A stretch of DNA of 25,207 bases from an uncultured Collinsella sp. (GTDB lineage Bacteria > Actinomycetota > Coriobacteriia > Coriobacteriales > Coriobacteriaceae), in assembly GCA_958437495.1 (NCBI GenBank), contig CAUBOH010000024.1, positions 1-25,207 on the forward strand, given 5' to 3'. Below are positions 15,565 to 23,012 of the stretch, piece by piece; the first letter of the stretch is position 1; each line of letters begins with the position of its first letter. A program made the translations under genes and the position numbers. The notes below the pieces were generated by a model. That model was given only the letters and a program-made list of their open reading frames with translations. It was not told the origin of the DNA and made no database searches.

Positions 15565-15682
15565 AGTAAGCCTCCTCTAGTTAACCAACACTTACTTTAC
15601 CCCATTCTCCACCTATCAAAAAGGGACAGGTTTATTTTGGTCGGTTTTATATGCGGAAACGTCACATCTCCCCCCACCAAAA

Positions 15683-15711
15683 AGCCCGAGTGTCGCTGGG
15701 ACACCCGGGCT
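15683..15711 (-). terminator. Rho-independent terminator after feoB
   Basis: A 12-bp stem with one G-T pair (AGCCCGAGTGTC at 15683-15694 with GACACCCGGGCT at 15700-15711) and 5-base loop, followed on the minus strand by TTTTTGG. About 30 bp downstream of the feoB stop. Confidence 0.8.
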
Positions 15712-15740
15712 CGTGAAAAGGGGCTCGTCCTTATTCGGAC

Positions 15741-18068
15741 TTAAGCGGAAACTGCAGCAGAAGCGGTATTGGTCTCGTCCTCGTCGGTCCATGCATGTTT
15801 GGGCATGGGACGGAAAATCTGGAAGAGCATCGCAACCAGCAGCACGATGGCCACAACCGTCCAGATACCAAACTGCCCAAGGACCAGCAGGTTGTAGAAC
15901 TGGTTGATGAACAGGCCGATCACCCAAGCGAAGGCGCACTCGTAGCCGATGGCAATCGCGGTCCACTTGCCGGAGTCCATCTGGTTGCGGATAGTGCCCA
16001 TGGCGGCAAAGCACGGAGCGCACAGCAGGTTGAAGGCACCAAAGGCCACGCAAGCACCCATGGTGGGGAACATGCCCGCAAACGCGGTCCACAGGCTCGG
16101 GTCGGTCTCGCCAGCATCGGCGACGGACAGCAGCGAGCCGGCGGTGGCGACGACGTTCTCCTTAGCGACAAGGCCAGAGACAGTCAGCGCAGTTGCCTGC
16201 CAGGTGCTAAAGCCGAGCGGGGCAAAGATCCAAGCGACCAGGTTGCCGAGCATGGCGAGCACGGAGTAATCCATGAACTCCTCGGGGACGCCGTCCATCG
16301 CAGGCAGGAAGCCAAAGGAACCGTTATAGCTACCAAAGTTGGAGAGGAACCAAACAACGACGGTGGACGCGAAGATGACCGTGCCGGCCTTCTTGATAAA
16401 GGCCCAGCAGCGCTCCCACACGTGCAGCGCCCAAGAGCGGATCGCCGGGAAGTGGTAGGCGGGAAGCTCCATAACGAACGGCGTCGGGCGACCGGCGAAG
16501 AGCTTGGTCTTCTTGAGCATGAGGCCCGAGGCGATGACGGCAAAGACGCCCAGGAAGTAGAAGAGCGGGCTGATCCACGCGGCGGTGGTGGAAGAATCGC
16601 CGATGATGGAACCCATGAGCAGGGCGATGATCGGCAGCTTGGCGCCACAGGGAATAAACGTGGTGGTCATGACCGTCATGCGGCGGTCCTTCTCGTTCTC
16701 GATGGTCTTGGTGGCCATGACGCCGGGGACGCCGCAGCCCGAGGACACGAGCATGGGGATAAAGGACTTACCGGACAGGCCAAAGCGGCGGAACACGCGG
16801 TCCATGATGAAGGCGACGCGGGCCATGTAGCCGCAGTCCTCCAGGAAGGACAGCATCACGAACAGCAGGAACATCTGCGGCACGAAGCCGAAGATGGCGC
16901 CCAGACCGCCGACGATACCGTCGCAGACCAGCGAATCGACCAGGCCACCGTCCTCGGTGCCACCCGCCACGAGGGCGTCGTGGACCATGGTGGTAATACC
17001 CGGAACATACGGGCCATACTCCGCCGGATCGACCGAGTCGGCATTGTCGCCCGCGGCCTCGACGGCCGCGTCGTAGGCATCGCGGCCCTGACCGAGCACG
17101 TACCAACCGTCGGTACCGAAGAGCTGGTCGTTGGTGAAGTCGGTCACCGTGCCGCCCAGGGTGGAAACGGCGATGTAGTACACGCAGAACATGATGACCA
17201 CAAAAATCGGCAGACCCAGGATACGGTTGGTAACCACACGGTCGATCTTCTCGGAAGTGCTCATCTTGGCCGGAGCCTTGGTGAGGCACTCGTCGATGAT
17301 GTGGGCAATCACGCCATAACGTTCACCGGTGATGATGGACTCGGCATCGTCGTCGCAGTCCTGCTCGCACTGGGCGACCAGCTGCTCCACGCGAACGGCC
17401 TTCTCCTTGGTGAGGTTAATAAGCTTGCAGGCGTCCGCGTCGCGCTCGAACAGCTTGACGGCGTAGTAGCGACGCTTGTTGGCGGGAACGCTCGCCGGCA
17501 GATTGTTCTCGATGTGGTCCAGAACGTCCTCGATGGAGGAATCGAACTTGTGCTCCGGCACCTGGCCCTTGGAAGCAGCGGACTTCTTGACCTGCTCGAA
17601 CAGCTCCTTGATGCCCTTGTTCTTAAGGGCCGAGATCATCATGACCGGGCAGCCGAGCTTCTTGGAGAGCTTGTCCGTGTCGATCTTATCGCCGTTCTTC
17701 TCGACCAGGTCGGCCATGTTGAGGGCAACGACCACGGGCAGGCCGGTCTCGATAACCTGAAGCGCCAGGTACAGGTTGCGCTCGAGATTGGTGGCATCGA
17801 CCACCTGGACGACGACATCGGGCTCGCCGCTCATGAGGTAATCGCGCGAGCACTGCTCCTCGGGGCTGTAGGGGGAAAGCGAGTAGATGCCGGGGAGGTC
17901 CGTAATCGTGACGCTCTTGTCGCTTAGGAGCTTGGCTTCCTTTTTCTCAACCGTGACGCCGGGCCAGTTGCCAACGTAGCCGTTGGCGCCGGTGATCAGG
18001 TTGAAAAGCGTGGTCTTGCCGCAGTTGGGGTTACCCGCAAGCGCGACATGGATCTGAGAATCCGCCAT
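15741..18068 (-). CDS. feoB: Ferrous iron transport protein B
   Basis: 775 residues. The N-terminal G domain has G1 GNPNCGKTTLFN (about 12-23), G3 DLPGIYSLSPYSPEE and G4 NMADL, followed by a helical GDI-like region (to about 265). The membrane part contains the two Gate regions (GFVPQMFLLFVMLSFLEDCG and the later LVAKENVVAT), the SSGCGVPGVMAT loop and CGAKLPI. FeoB moves Fe2+ into the cytoplasm under low-oxygen conditions. AGAAGG precedes the ATG at 18068. Two feoA genes lie upstream on the same strand, but the 125-bp gap holds a palindrome, so feoB may have its own iron-controlled promoter. Intact by all visible motifs. Confidence 0.97.
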   Translation of the reverse strand: MADSQIHVALAGNPNCGKTTLFNLITGANGYVGNWPGVTVEKKEAKLLSDKSVTITDLPGIYSLSPYSPEEQCSRDYLMSGEPDVVVQVVDATNLERNLYLALQVIETGLPVVVALNMADLVEKNGDKIDTDKLSKKLGCPVMMISALKNKGIKELFEQVKKSAASKGQVPEHKFDSSIEDVLDHIENNLPASVPANKRRYYAVKLFERDADACKLINLTKEKAVRVEQLVAQCEQDCDDDAESIITGERYGVIAHIIDECLTKAPAKMSTSEKIDRVVTNRILGLPIFVVIMFCVYYIAVSTLGGTVTDFTNDQLFGTDGWYVLGQGRDAYDAAVEAAGDNADSVDPAEYGPYVPGITTMVHDALVAGGTEDGGLVDSLVCDGIVGGLGAIFGFVPQMFLLFVMLSFLEDCGYMARVAFIMDRVFRRFGLSGKSFIPMLVSSGCGVPGVMATKTIENEKDRRMTVMTTTFIPCGAKLPIIALLMGSIIGDSSTTAAWISPLFYFLGVFAVIASGLMLKKTKLFAGRPTPFVMELPAYHFPAIRSWALHVWERCWAFIKKAGTVIFASTVVVWFLSNFGSYNGSFGFLPAMDGVPEEFMDYSVLAMLGNLVAWIFAPLGFSTWQATALTVSGLVAKENVVATAGSLLSVADAGETDPSLWTAFAGMFPTMGACVAFGAFNLLCAPCFAAMGTIRNQMDSGKWTAIAIGYECAFAWVIGLFINQFYNLLVLGQFGIWTVVAIVLLVAMLFQIFRPMPKHAWTDEDETNTASAAVSA

Positions 18069-18143
18069 TCAATCCTTCTTCCTTGTGTGCCTGCGCTGCT
18101 TTCTCCGCGTAGGCTGGATAATGTGCTTCAACGTTGCAAGTTT

Positions 18144-18163
18144 AAGTTAGAAAAACCTAACTT
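18144..18163. promoter_or_regulatory. Palindrome ahead of feoB, DtxR/IdeR-like candidate site
   Basis: AAGTTAG (18144-18150) and CTAACTT (18157-18163) form a perfect inverted repeat with a 6-bp A-rich spacer, about 75 bp ahead of the feoB start. The half sites resemble the GTTAG/CTAAC core of the DtxR/IdeR consensus. Regulator identity is an inference. Confidence 0.45.
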
Positions 18164-18193
18164 TATCTGCAGAAATAACCGCGCAAAGATCCC

Positions 18194-18415
18194 TTACTGG
18201 ACCTCGACGACGGCGGCCTCCTCCTTGCGGATGGAAAGCTCGTAGCCGCGCACGTTGATCTCGACCGGATCACCGAGCGGTGCAACCTTTACGACCTTGA
18301 ACGAAGTGCCCTTGATGAGCCCCAGGTCCATAAGGTGGCGGCGAAGCGCACCCTCACCGTGAAGTTTGACGATGGTAGAGCTCTCGCCCACCTTAACGTC
18401 ACCCAACGTCTTCAT
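18194..18415 (-). CDS. feoA: Ferrous iron transport protein A (second copy)
   Basis: 73 residues forming the SH3-like FeoA domain: VGESSTIVKLHGEGALRRHL, MDLGLIKGTSFKVVK, then DPVEINVRGYELSIRKEEA. FeoA is a small cytoplasmic partner of FeoB. The ATG follows AAGGGGG. It lies between the other feoA and feoB with a 36-bp gap upstream, so the two feoA genes are probably one transcript. The two copies are clearly diverged, so they are not a fresh duplication. Confidence 0.92.
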   Translation of the reverse strand: MKTLGDVKVGESSTIVKLHGEGALRRHLMDLGLIKGTSFKVVKVAPLGDPVEINVRGYELSIRKEEAAVVEVQ

Positions 18416-18451
18416 TTACTTGTCCCCCTTTCAGTTTTTAAATGCTGCGGA

Positions 18452-18694
18452 CTAACCGACGGTCATGATGTGCATGGCAACCTTGGAATCGATGCCAAAG
18501 CGTGCGCCTAGCACGGTGACGATGATGTTGGCGCCACTCGAGCTCACCACGTGGATTTCGCTTCCCTCGACAAAGCCGAGGTCCTTGAGGTGATGCTTCA
18601 TATCCTCATTGCCCTTTACGCGAGACACACGCACGGTTTCGCCCGCTTTTACCATCGAAAGCGGCATTGCCGGCATCTGCGGTCCGCAAGACAT
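18452..18694 (-). CDS. feoA: Ferrous iron transport protein A (first copy)
   Basis: 80 residues. The FeoA fold is recognisable (MVKAGETVRVSRVKGNEDMK, HHLKDLGFVEGSEIHVVS, VLGARFGIDSKVAMHI) behind a 13-residue N-terminal extension beginning MSCGPQMPAMPL, which carries a Cys. AGGAG precedes the ATG at 18694. An internal ATG (M14) would give a standard-length FeoA but lacks a comparable site. First gene of the Feo cluster. Confidence 0.9.
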   Translation of the reverse strand: MSCGPQMPAMPLSMVKAGETVRVSRVKGNEDMKHHLKDLGFVEGSEIHVVSSSGANIIVTVLGARFGIDSKVAMHIMTVG

Positions 18695-18737
18695 GAGTGA
18701 GCTCCTAACGTCGGTTCGTCCTCAACATCGACGCGGT

Positions 18738-18791
18738 AAAAGTTAACCACGTCTATGTTCGCTTTAGTAAACTAACACGTGGTTAACTTTT
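18738..18791. promoter_or_regulatory. Perfect 15-bp inverted repeat in the feo promoter region
   Basis: AAAAGTTAACCACGT (18738-18752) and ACGTGGTTAACTTTT (18777-18791) are perfect reverse complements flanking 24 bp that contain a smaller TTAGT/ACTAA palindrome. It lies 44-97 bp ahead of the first feoA, as expected of an operator region. The inner TTAG/CTAA bases could be part of an iron-regulator site. It is not followed by T residues that would suggest a terminator for either neighbour. Confidence 0.55.
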
Positions 18792-18841
18792 TGGAAAGGG
18801 TCTCTATTCAGTTTTCGAAAAAGTTTCCTATACGAAACAAA

Positions 18842-18876
18842 AGGGCGCGGCAAAGAGCTGTCCTTTGCCGCGCCCT
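18842..18876 (-). terminator. Rho-independent terminator after the HPr gene
   Basis: A perfect 14-bp stem (AGGGCGCGGCAAAG at 18842-18855 with CTTTGCCGCGCCCT at 18863-18876), loop of 7, followed on the minus strand by TTTTGTTT. It begins 8 bp past the stop codon at 18884. Confidence 0.88.
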
Positions 18877-18883
18877 GTCATGC

Positions 18884-19132
18884 TTAAAGCGAGAGGTTTC
18901 TGATCGACGTAACGCAGGAAGCCTCGTCTACGCCCGAAACGCGGAAGACGACGCTCTCGCCGCACTCACCATAGAGGGCCATGAGGCCCATAACGTCGCG
19001 GCCATCCGTGTGGCGATCGCCAATGCTGACCGACACGTCGCTACGATGCTTGGCAATGATGTCATAGAGCAGCGCAACCGGGCGGGCGTGTAGTCCCAAC
19101 GGATCTTTAATCGTCTTTGTAAACTCGACCAT
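18884..19132 (-). CDS. HPr-family phosphocarrier with Asp at the Ser46 position
   Basis: 82 residues from the ATG at 19132 (GGAGGGG just upstream; the frame continues to 19177 without a better site). The active-site segment DPLGLHARP supplies the histidine phosphorylated by enzyme I. In the helix that normally reads KSIMGVMSLG this protein reads RDVMGLMALYG, so Asp replaces the Ser46 phosphorylated by HPr kinase in Firmicutes. The C-terminus (CVTSIRNLSL) is a little short. HPr passes phosphate from PEP to sugar-specific enzyme II proteins. No other PTS gene is nearby; it is monocistronic with a strong terminator. It may be a regular ptsH product or a variant with regulatory duty. Confidence 0.87.
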   Translation of the reverse strand: MVEFTKTIKDPLGLHARPVALLYDIIAKHRSDVSVSIGDRHTDGRDVMGLMALYGECGESVVFRVSGVDEASCVTSIRNLSL

Positions 19133-19216
19133 GTCCCCTCCCGCGGCATCGCACATTCGGCCGGTAAACCCAGCCACGTGGTAGTTATTGTAGCGTTAGA
19201 TGCTTGTTGAGGGCGG

Positions 19217-19268
19217 GACGGAAACCGCATCCTACTTCGAGCGTCAATGATGGGACACAGTTTCCGTC
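19217..19268. repeat. Hairpin A in the HPr-aspS gap
   Basis: GACGGAAAC (19217-19225) and GTTTCCGTC (19260-19268) form a perfect 9-bp inverted repeat over a 34-base loop. It shares the GGAAAC/GTTTCC arm with the hairpin at 19280-19327, so the two may be variants of one extragenic repeat. No coding potential. Confidence 0.5.
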
Positions 19269-19279
19269 AGAGGTTCAAC

Positions 19280-19327
19280 CGGAAACTGCGACCCGCTCTG
19301 GACGCAAATTCCGGGTCGTAGTTTCCG
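19280..19327. repeat. Hairpin B in the HPr-aspS gap
   Basis: CGGAAACTGCGACCCG (19280-19295) pairs with CGGGTCGTAGTTTCCG (19312-19327): 16 bp with one G-T pair and a 16-base loop. No T-run on either strand, so it is not a classical terminator. Probably an extragenic palindromic repeat. Confidence 0.6.
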
Positions 19328-19365
19328 CGACGCCCGGTCAATCTATGCCCTCGCAACACCCGCGC

Positions 19366-19402
19366 ATAAAAAACGAGGGAAGGCACACGTCCTTCCCTCG
19401 TT
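19366..19402 (-). terminator. Rho-independent terminator of aspS
   Basis: A perfect 12-bp stem (AACGAGGGAAGG at 19372-19383 with CCTTCCCTCGTT at 19391-19402), loop of 7, followed on the minus strand by a T-run. It lies 24 bp past the aspS stop. Confidence 0.9.
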
Positions 19403-19425
19403 GCGGGCAATATGTAGCCGCCCGC

Positions 19426-21213
19426 CTACATCAGGCGCAGGCTGACGTCCTTGAGCTGGGCGCCGGAAACGGCACTCGGAGCGCCCGACATGAGGTCGGA
19501 GCCGCTGGCCGTCTTGGGGAACGCCATGACGTCGCGGATGGAGTCGGAACCGGTGAGCAGCATGCACACGCGGTCCAGGCCCAGAGCAAAACCGCCCATC
19601 GGGGGTGCACCAAACTTGAGGGCCTCCATGAGGAAGCCGAACTGAGACTCGGCGCGCTCCTCGGTAAAGCCCAGGAGCTTGAGCATGGACATCTGCATCT
19701 CGGCGTTGTGGATACGCATACCGCCGCCGCCGGCCTCAAAGCCGTCCATGACAAAGTCGTAGGTGCAAGAACCGGCTGCCAGCGGGTCGGCCTCGATCTT
19801 GGCGATGTCGGTCTCGGTCGGCAGGGTGAAGGGCTGGTGCTCGGCAGCATAGGCCTTGCGATCCTCGTCCCAGTGGAACAGCGGGAAGTTGACGACCCAC
19901 AGGAAGTCGTGGCCCTCGCGCTTGATCTCGAGCGCGTTGGCCATGTGGGAACGCATGCCGCCCAGAATCTCGTCGGAGAGCAGGCGCGGACCGGCGGCGA
20001 ACATCACAAGGTCGCCGGGCTCGACGTCCATGCGCTCGCGCAGGGCCGCCATCTCCTCGTCCGAGAAAAACTTGACGATGGGGCTGTTGATGGAGCCATC
20101 CTCGCGGAAGGCGATCCATGCCAGGCCCTTGGCACCAAACGTGGAGGCCACGCCGGCGAGCTTATCGATCTTGGCACGTGCCCAGGCACCGGCGCCTTTG
20201 GCGTTGATGGCCTTGACGACAGAGCCCTCCTCGTTTGCGGCAGTCGCGAAGACCTTGAACTTGGAGTTGGCAAAGATGTCGGTCAGGTCGACCAGGTGCA
20301 TGCCATAGCGGGTATCGGGCTTGTCGGAGCCATAGGTGTCCATGGCCTCCCAATAGTCCATGCGGCGCAGCGGCGTGGGCATCTCAACACCCATGCGGCC
20401 GAAGGCGTCGGCCAGGACCTCCTCGAGCGCGCTCATAACGTCGTTCTGGTCCACGAAGGACATCTCGATATCGACCTGGGTGAACTCGGGCTGACGGTCG
20501 GCACGCAAGTCCTCGTCGCGGAAGCACTTGGCAACCTGATAGTAGCGCTCGACGCCACCGACCATGAGCAGCTGCTTCAGAAGCTGCGGGGACTGCGGCA
20601 GGGCGTAGAAGTTGCCCGGCTGGATGCGGCTGGGGACGATGAAGTCGCGGGCGCCCTCGGGCGTGGACTTGAACAGGGAGGGCGTCTCGACCTCCATGAA
20701 CTCACGGTTGTGCAGCGCCTCGCGAATGGCAAAGGTAAAGTCGGAGCGCAGCTTGAGGTTGGCCATCATCTCGGGACGACGGAGGTCCAGATAGCGATAG
20801 CGCAGACGGGTGTCCTCGCTGGTCTCGATGCCGTCCTCGATCTGGAACGGCGGGGTGACGGACGTGTTGAGCACCTCGGCGTGGTCGGTCAGGACCTCGA
20901 TCTCGCCGGTCGCGAGCTTGGTGTTGGTGGTCTCCTCGCCACGGGCGCGCACGACGCCGTGGATCTTGATGGGCCACTCGGGACGCATGGTCTCGGCGAT
21001 CTTAAAGGCATCGCCGTCGGAGTGCTCGGGGTCGAAGGTGAGTTGCGTGATGCCCTCGCGGTCGCGAAGGTCGCAGAAGATAAGGCCGCCGTGGTCGCGG
21101 CGACGGCTCACCCAACCGGTGAGGGTGACCTCTTCGCCCACGTTCTCGCGGCGAAGCTCGCCGCAGGTACGGGTGTGCATGGAATGCTCGTCGATGGGAC
21201 GGGTCTGGCTCAT
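19426..21213 (-). CDS. aspS: Aspartyl-tRNA synthetase, bacterial type
   Basis: 595 residues. An N-terminal OB-fold anticodon-binding domain (GEEVTLTGWVSRRRDHGGLI) is followed by the class II catalytic core: FKSTPEGARDFIVPSR, YALPQSPQLLKQLLMVGG, motif 2 CFRDEDLRADRQPEFTQVD, and motif 3 GGFALGLDRVCMLLTG. The bacterial GAD-type insertion fits the middle (about 290-420). It charges tRNA-Asp with aspartate; whether it also charges tRNA-Asn cannot be told from sequence inspection. An AAGGAGGATC ribosome site precedes the ATG. Transcribed alone, with a terminator downstream. Upstream is a short GC-rich hairpin (GCCGCCC/GGGCGGC around 21241-21266), not a T-box. Confidence 0.97.
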   Translation of the reverse strand: MSQTRPIDEHSMHTRTCGELRRENVGEEVTLTGWVSRRRDHGGLIFCDLRDREGITQLTFDPEHSDGDAFKIAETMRPEWPIKIHGVVRARGEETTNTKLATGEIEVLTDHAEVLNTSVTPPFQIEDGIETSEDTRLRYRYLDLRRPEMMANLKLRSDFTFAIREALHNREFMEVETPSLFKSTPEGARDFIVPSRIQPGNFYALPQSPQLLKQLLMVGGVERYYQVAKCFRDEDLRADRQPEFTQVDIEMSFVDQNDVMSALEEVLADAFGRMGVEMPTPLRRMDYWEAMDTYGSDKPDTRYGMHLVDLTDIFANSKFKVFATAANEEGSVVKAINAKGAGAWARAKIDKLAGVASTFGAKGLAWIAFREDGSINSPIVKFFSDEEMAALRERMDVEPGDLVMFAAGPRLLSDEILGGMRSHMANALEIKREGHDFLWVVNFPLFHWDEDRKAYAAEHQPFTLPTETDIAKIEADPLAAGSCTYDFVMDGFEAGGGGMRIHNAEMQMSMLKLLGFTEERAESQFGFLMEALKFGAPPMGGFALGLDRVCMLLTGSDSIRDVMAFPKTASGSDLMSGAPSAVSGAQLKDVSLRLM

Positions 21214-21469
21214 ACCAGTGATCCTCCTTTATGGATCTGTGCCGCCCCGTGTCGTTCCGGGCGGCGTCGTACAGATTTGCCCAGCCTGCGTAAACCGCGC
21301 AGCCAGACATGGCGTTCTATCTTATCGCACCTGTGTCGATGTGCCGCGAAAAAGTAACTCCTGCCCAAAGACTTGACGGAGACGAAACAATTGACGCACC
21401 GTGGCCGTCGCCAACGCGCGCCACGTGCGACAATGTGCCCCAATACAACTGCACTCGGAAAGGCCCGCC

Positions 21470-22105
21470 ATGACTGCACGCCTCATCGTTATGGATATCG
21501 ACTCCACGCTCATCAACCAGGAGGTCATCGACCTGTTGGGCGAGGAGGCCGGCGTAGGCGAGCAAGTGGCGCAGATCACCGAGCGCGCCATGCGCGGCGA
21601 GCTTGACTTTAAGCAGGCGCTCGAGGAGCGCGTGGGGCTGCTTGCCGGCTTGGACGAGAGCGTGTTCGAGCGCACCTTTGAACGCGTGACGTTTACCCCC
21701 GGCGCGCTGGAGCTTGTGCGCTCGGCGCACAGCAAGGGCTGGAAGGTCGGCGTGGTAAGCGGCGGCTTTCACGAGGTCGCCGATAAGATCGTGGCCGCCG
21801 CGGGCATCGATTTTTGCCTGGCCAACCGCCTGGAGGTCGTGGACGGCAAGCTCACCGGCAAGCTGGCGGCAGACATCGTGACCAAGGAGTCCAAGCTCAT
21901 CCAGCTGCTGGACTGGGCAGTCGAGTGCGGCGTCGATATGGTCCACACGGTCGCGATCGGCGACGGCGCCAACGACATCCCCATGATTCAGGCCGCGGGC
22001 ACGGGCATCGCGTTTTGTGCCAAGCCCAAGACGCGCGAGGCCGCCCCGTTTGCCATCGACGAACGCAACCTGATGCTCGCCATGGACATCATCCTGCGCG
22101 ACTAG
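21470..22105 (+). CDS. serB: Phosphoserine phosphatase (HAD superfamily)
   Basis: 211 residues. HAD motif I is VMDIDSTLINQE (catalytic Asp near 8 and 10), motif II VVSGGFHEV, and motifs III/IV come as KESKLIQLL and IGDGANDIPMIQAAG. The FTPGALELVRSAHSKG cap-core junction and the DLLGEEAGVGEQVAQIT helix are typical of SerB, which turns phosphoserine into serine. The ATG at 21470 has GGAAAGG; the frame is open from 21401 without a better start. The N-terminal ACT domain of some SerB proteins is absent. It precedes the lar genes by 114 bp, with a palindrome between, so it is likely a separate transcript. Confidence 0.93.
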   Translation: MTARLIVMDIDSTLINQEVIDLLGEEAGVGEQVAQITERAMRGELDFKQALEERVGLLAGLDESVFERTFERVTFTPGALELVRSAHSKGWKVGVVSGGFHEVADKIVAAAGIDFCLANRLEVVDGKLTGKLAADIVTKESKLIQLLDWAVECGVDMVHTVAIGDGANDIPMIQAAGTGIAFCAKPKTREAAPFAIDERNLMLAMDIILRD

Positions 22106-22142
22106 CCGATCCGTCTAACAATTGAATCAGTCTGTCCTATAG

Positions 22143-22174
22143 TTTCCGAACAATTTTGTCTTAGTGTTCGGAAA
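22143..22174. promoter_or_regulatory. Palindrome in the larB promoter region
   Basis: TTTCCGAACA (22143-22152) and TGTTCGGAAA (22165-22174) are perfect reverse complements with a 12-bp AT-rich spacer. It sits 45-77 bp ahead of the larB ATG. TGCTAGACT at 22188-22196 is an extended -10-like sequence, and TTCGGA in the right arm is 18 bp before it, so a bound protein would cover the -35. Candidate binder: the TetR protein encoded at the end of this gene block (inference). Confidence 0.5.
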
Positions 22175-22219
22175 TATACCCTTTGAGTGCTAGACTTTGC
22201 GCCGTCGAAGGGAACATAT

Positions 22220-23002
22220 ATGGATAAGCGAGATCTTGAGCAATTGCTGAGCGATGTTGCCGGCGGATCAGTCACCCCTGCCGACGCGCTCACGCGCATC
22301 CAGACGGCTCCGACCGCCGATTTGGGCTTTGCGCAGCTCGATCTTTCGCGCGGGGTGCGCCAGGGAGCCGGCGAGGTTGTCTACGGGGCCGGTAAAACCG
22401 CCGATCAGATTGCCGCCATTATCAAAGCGCTGCGCGATGCCGGCCAGGAGCGCATCCTGGTCACGCGCCTGGATGCCGAAAAAGCCGCGCGCACCGCTGA
22501 GCTTCTTGGCAACGGCATCGACCTGGGATATGTCCCGGACGCACAGCTCGCCCTCGTGGGCGGCAAGCCCTCCCCTACCGGCAACGGACGCATCGTTGTC
22601 GCCTGCGCCGGCACGAGCGACCTGCCCGTCGCCGAGGAAGCCGCATTGACGGCCGAGTTCTACGGCAACGAGGTCGATCGCCTCTACGACGTGGGTGTCG
22701 CCGGCCTGCACCGCCTGCTCGCGCATGCCGAGGAACTTGCCCAGGCGCAGGTGATCATTGCCGTCGCCGGCATGGAGGGCGCGTTGGCGAGCGTTATCGG
22801 CGGCCTGGTGAGCTGTCCGGTCATCGCCGTTCCCACCAGCGTGGGCTACGGCGCAAGTTTTGGTGGCGTAGCCGCGCTGCTCGCCATGCTCAACTCCTGC
22901 GCCAGCGGCGTTTCGGTCGTCAACATCGACAACGGCTTTGGTGCCGCCTACCAGGCAAGTCTTATCAATCATCTGAGCGCCGGCACGCCCTGCGCCCGTT
23001 AA
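22220..23002 (+). CDS. larB: Nickel-pincer cofactor biosynthesis protein LarB
   Basis: 260 residues from the ATG at 22220 (GAAGGGA upstream). N-terminal DLEQLLSDVAGGSVTPADAL and LDLSRGVRQGAGEVVYGAGKT are followed by a PurE/AIR-carboxylase-like half: VVACAGTSDLPVAEEAA, YDVGVAGLHRLLAHAEEL, VAGMEGALASVIGGLVSCPV and VPTSVGYGASFGG. Known role of the family: LarB carboxylates the pyridinium ring of nicotinic acid adenine dinucleotide and cleaves it, the first step toward the nickel-pincer cofactor of LarA lactate racemase and related enzymes. larC follows after 10 bp; larA and larE are not in the window. Confidence 0.95.
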   Translation: MDKRDLEQLLSDVAGGSVTPADALTRIQTAPTADLGFAQLDLSRGVRQGAGEVVYGAGKTADQIAAIIKALRDAGQERILVTRLDAEKAARTAELLGNGIDLGYVPDAQLALVGGKPSPTGNGRIVVACAGTSDLPVAEEAALTAEFYGNEVDRLYDVGVAGLHRLLAHAEELAQAQVIIAVAGMEGALASVIGGLVSCPVIAVPTSVGYGASFGGVAALLAMLNSCASGVSVVNIDNGFGAAYQASLINHLSAGTPCAR

Positions 23003-23012
23003 GGAGCATTCC

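Noticed and set aside
21214..21400. T-box leader ahead of aspS
   Set aside because: Only one GC-rich hairpin is present; no T-box-like GGNACC segment or paired antiterminator is seen.
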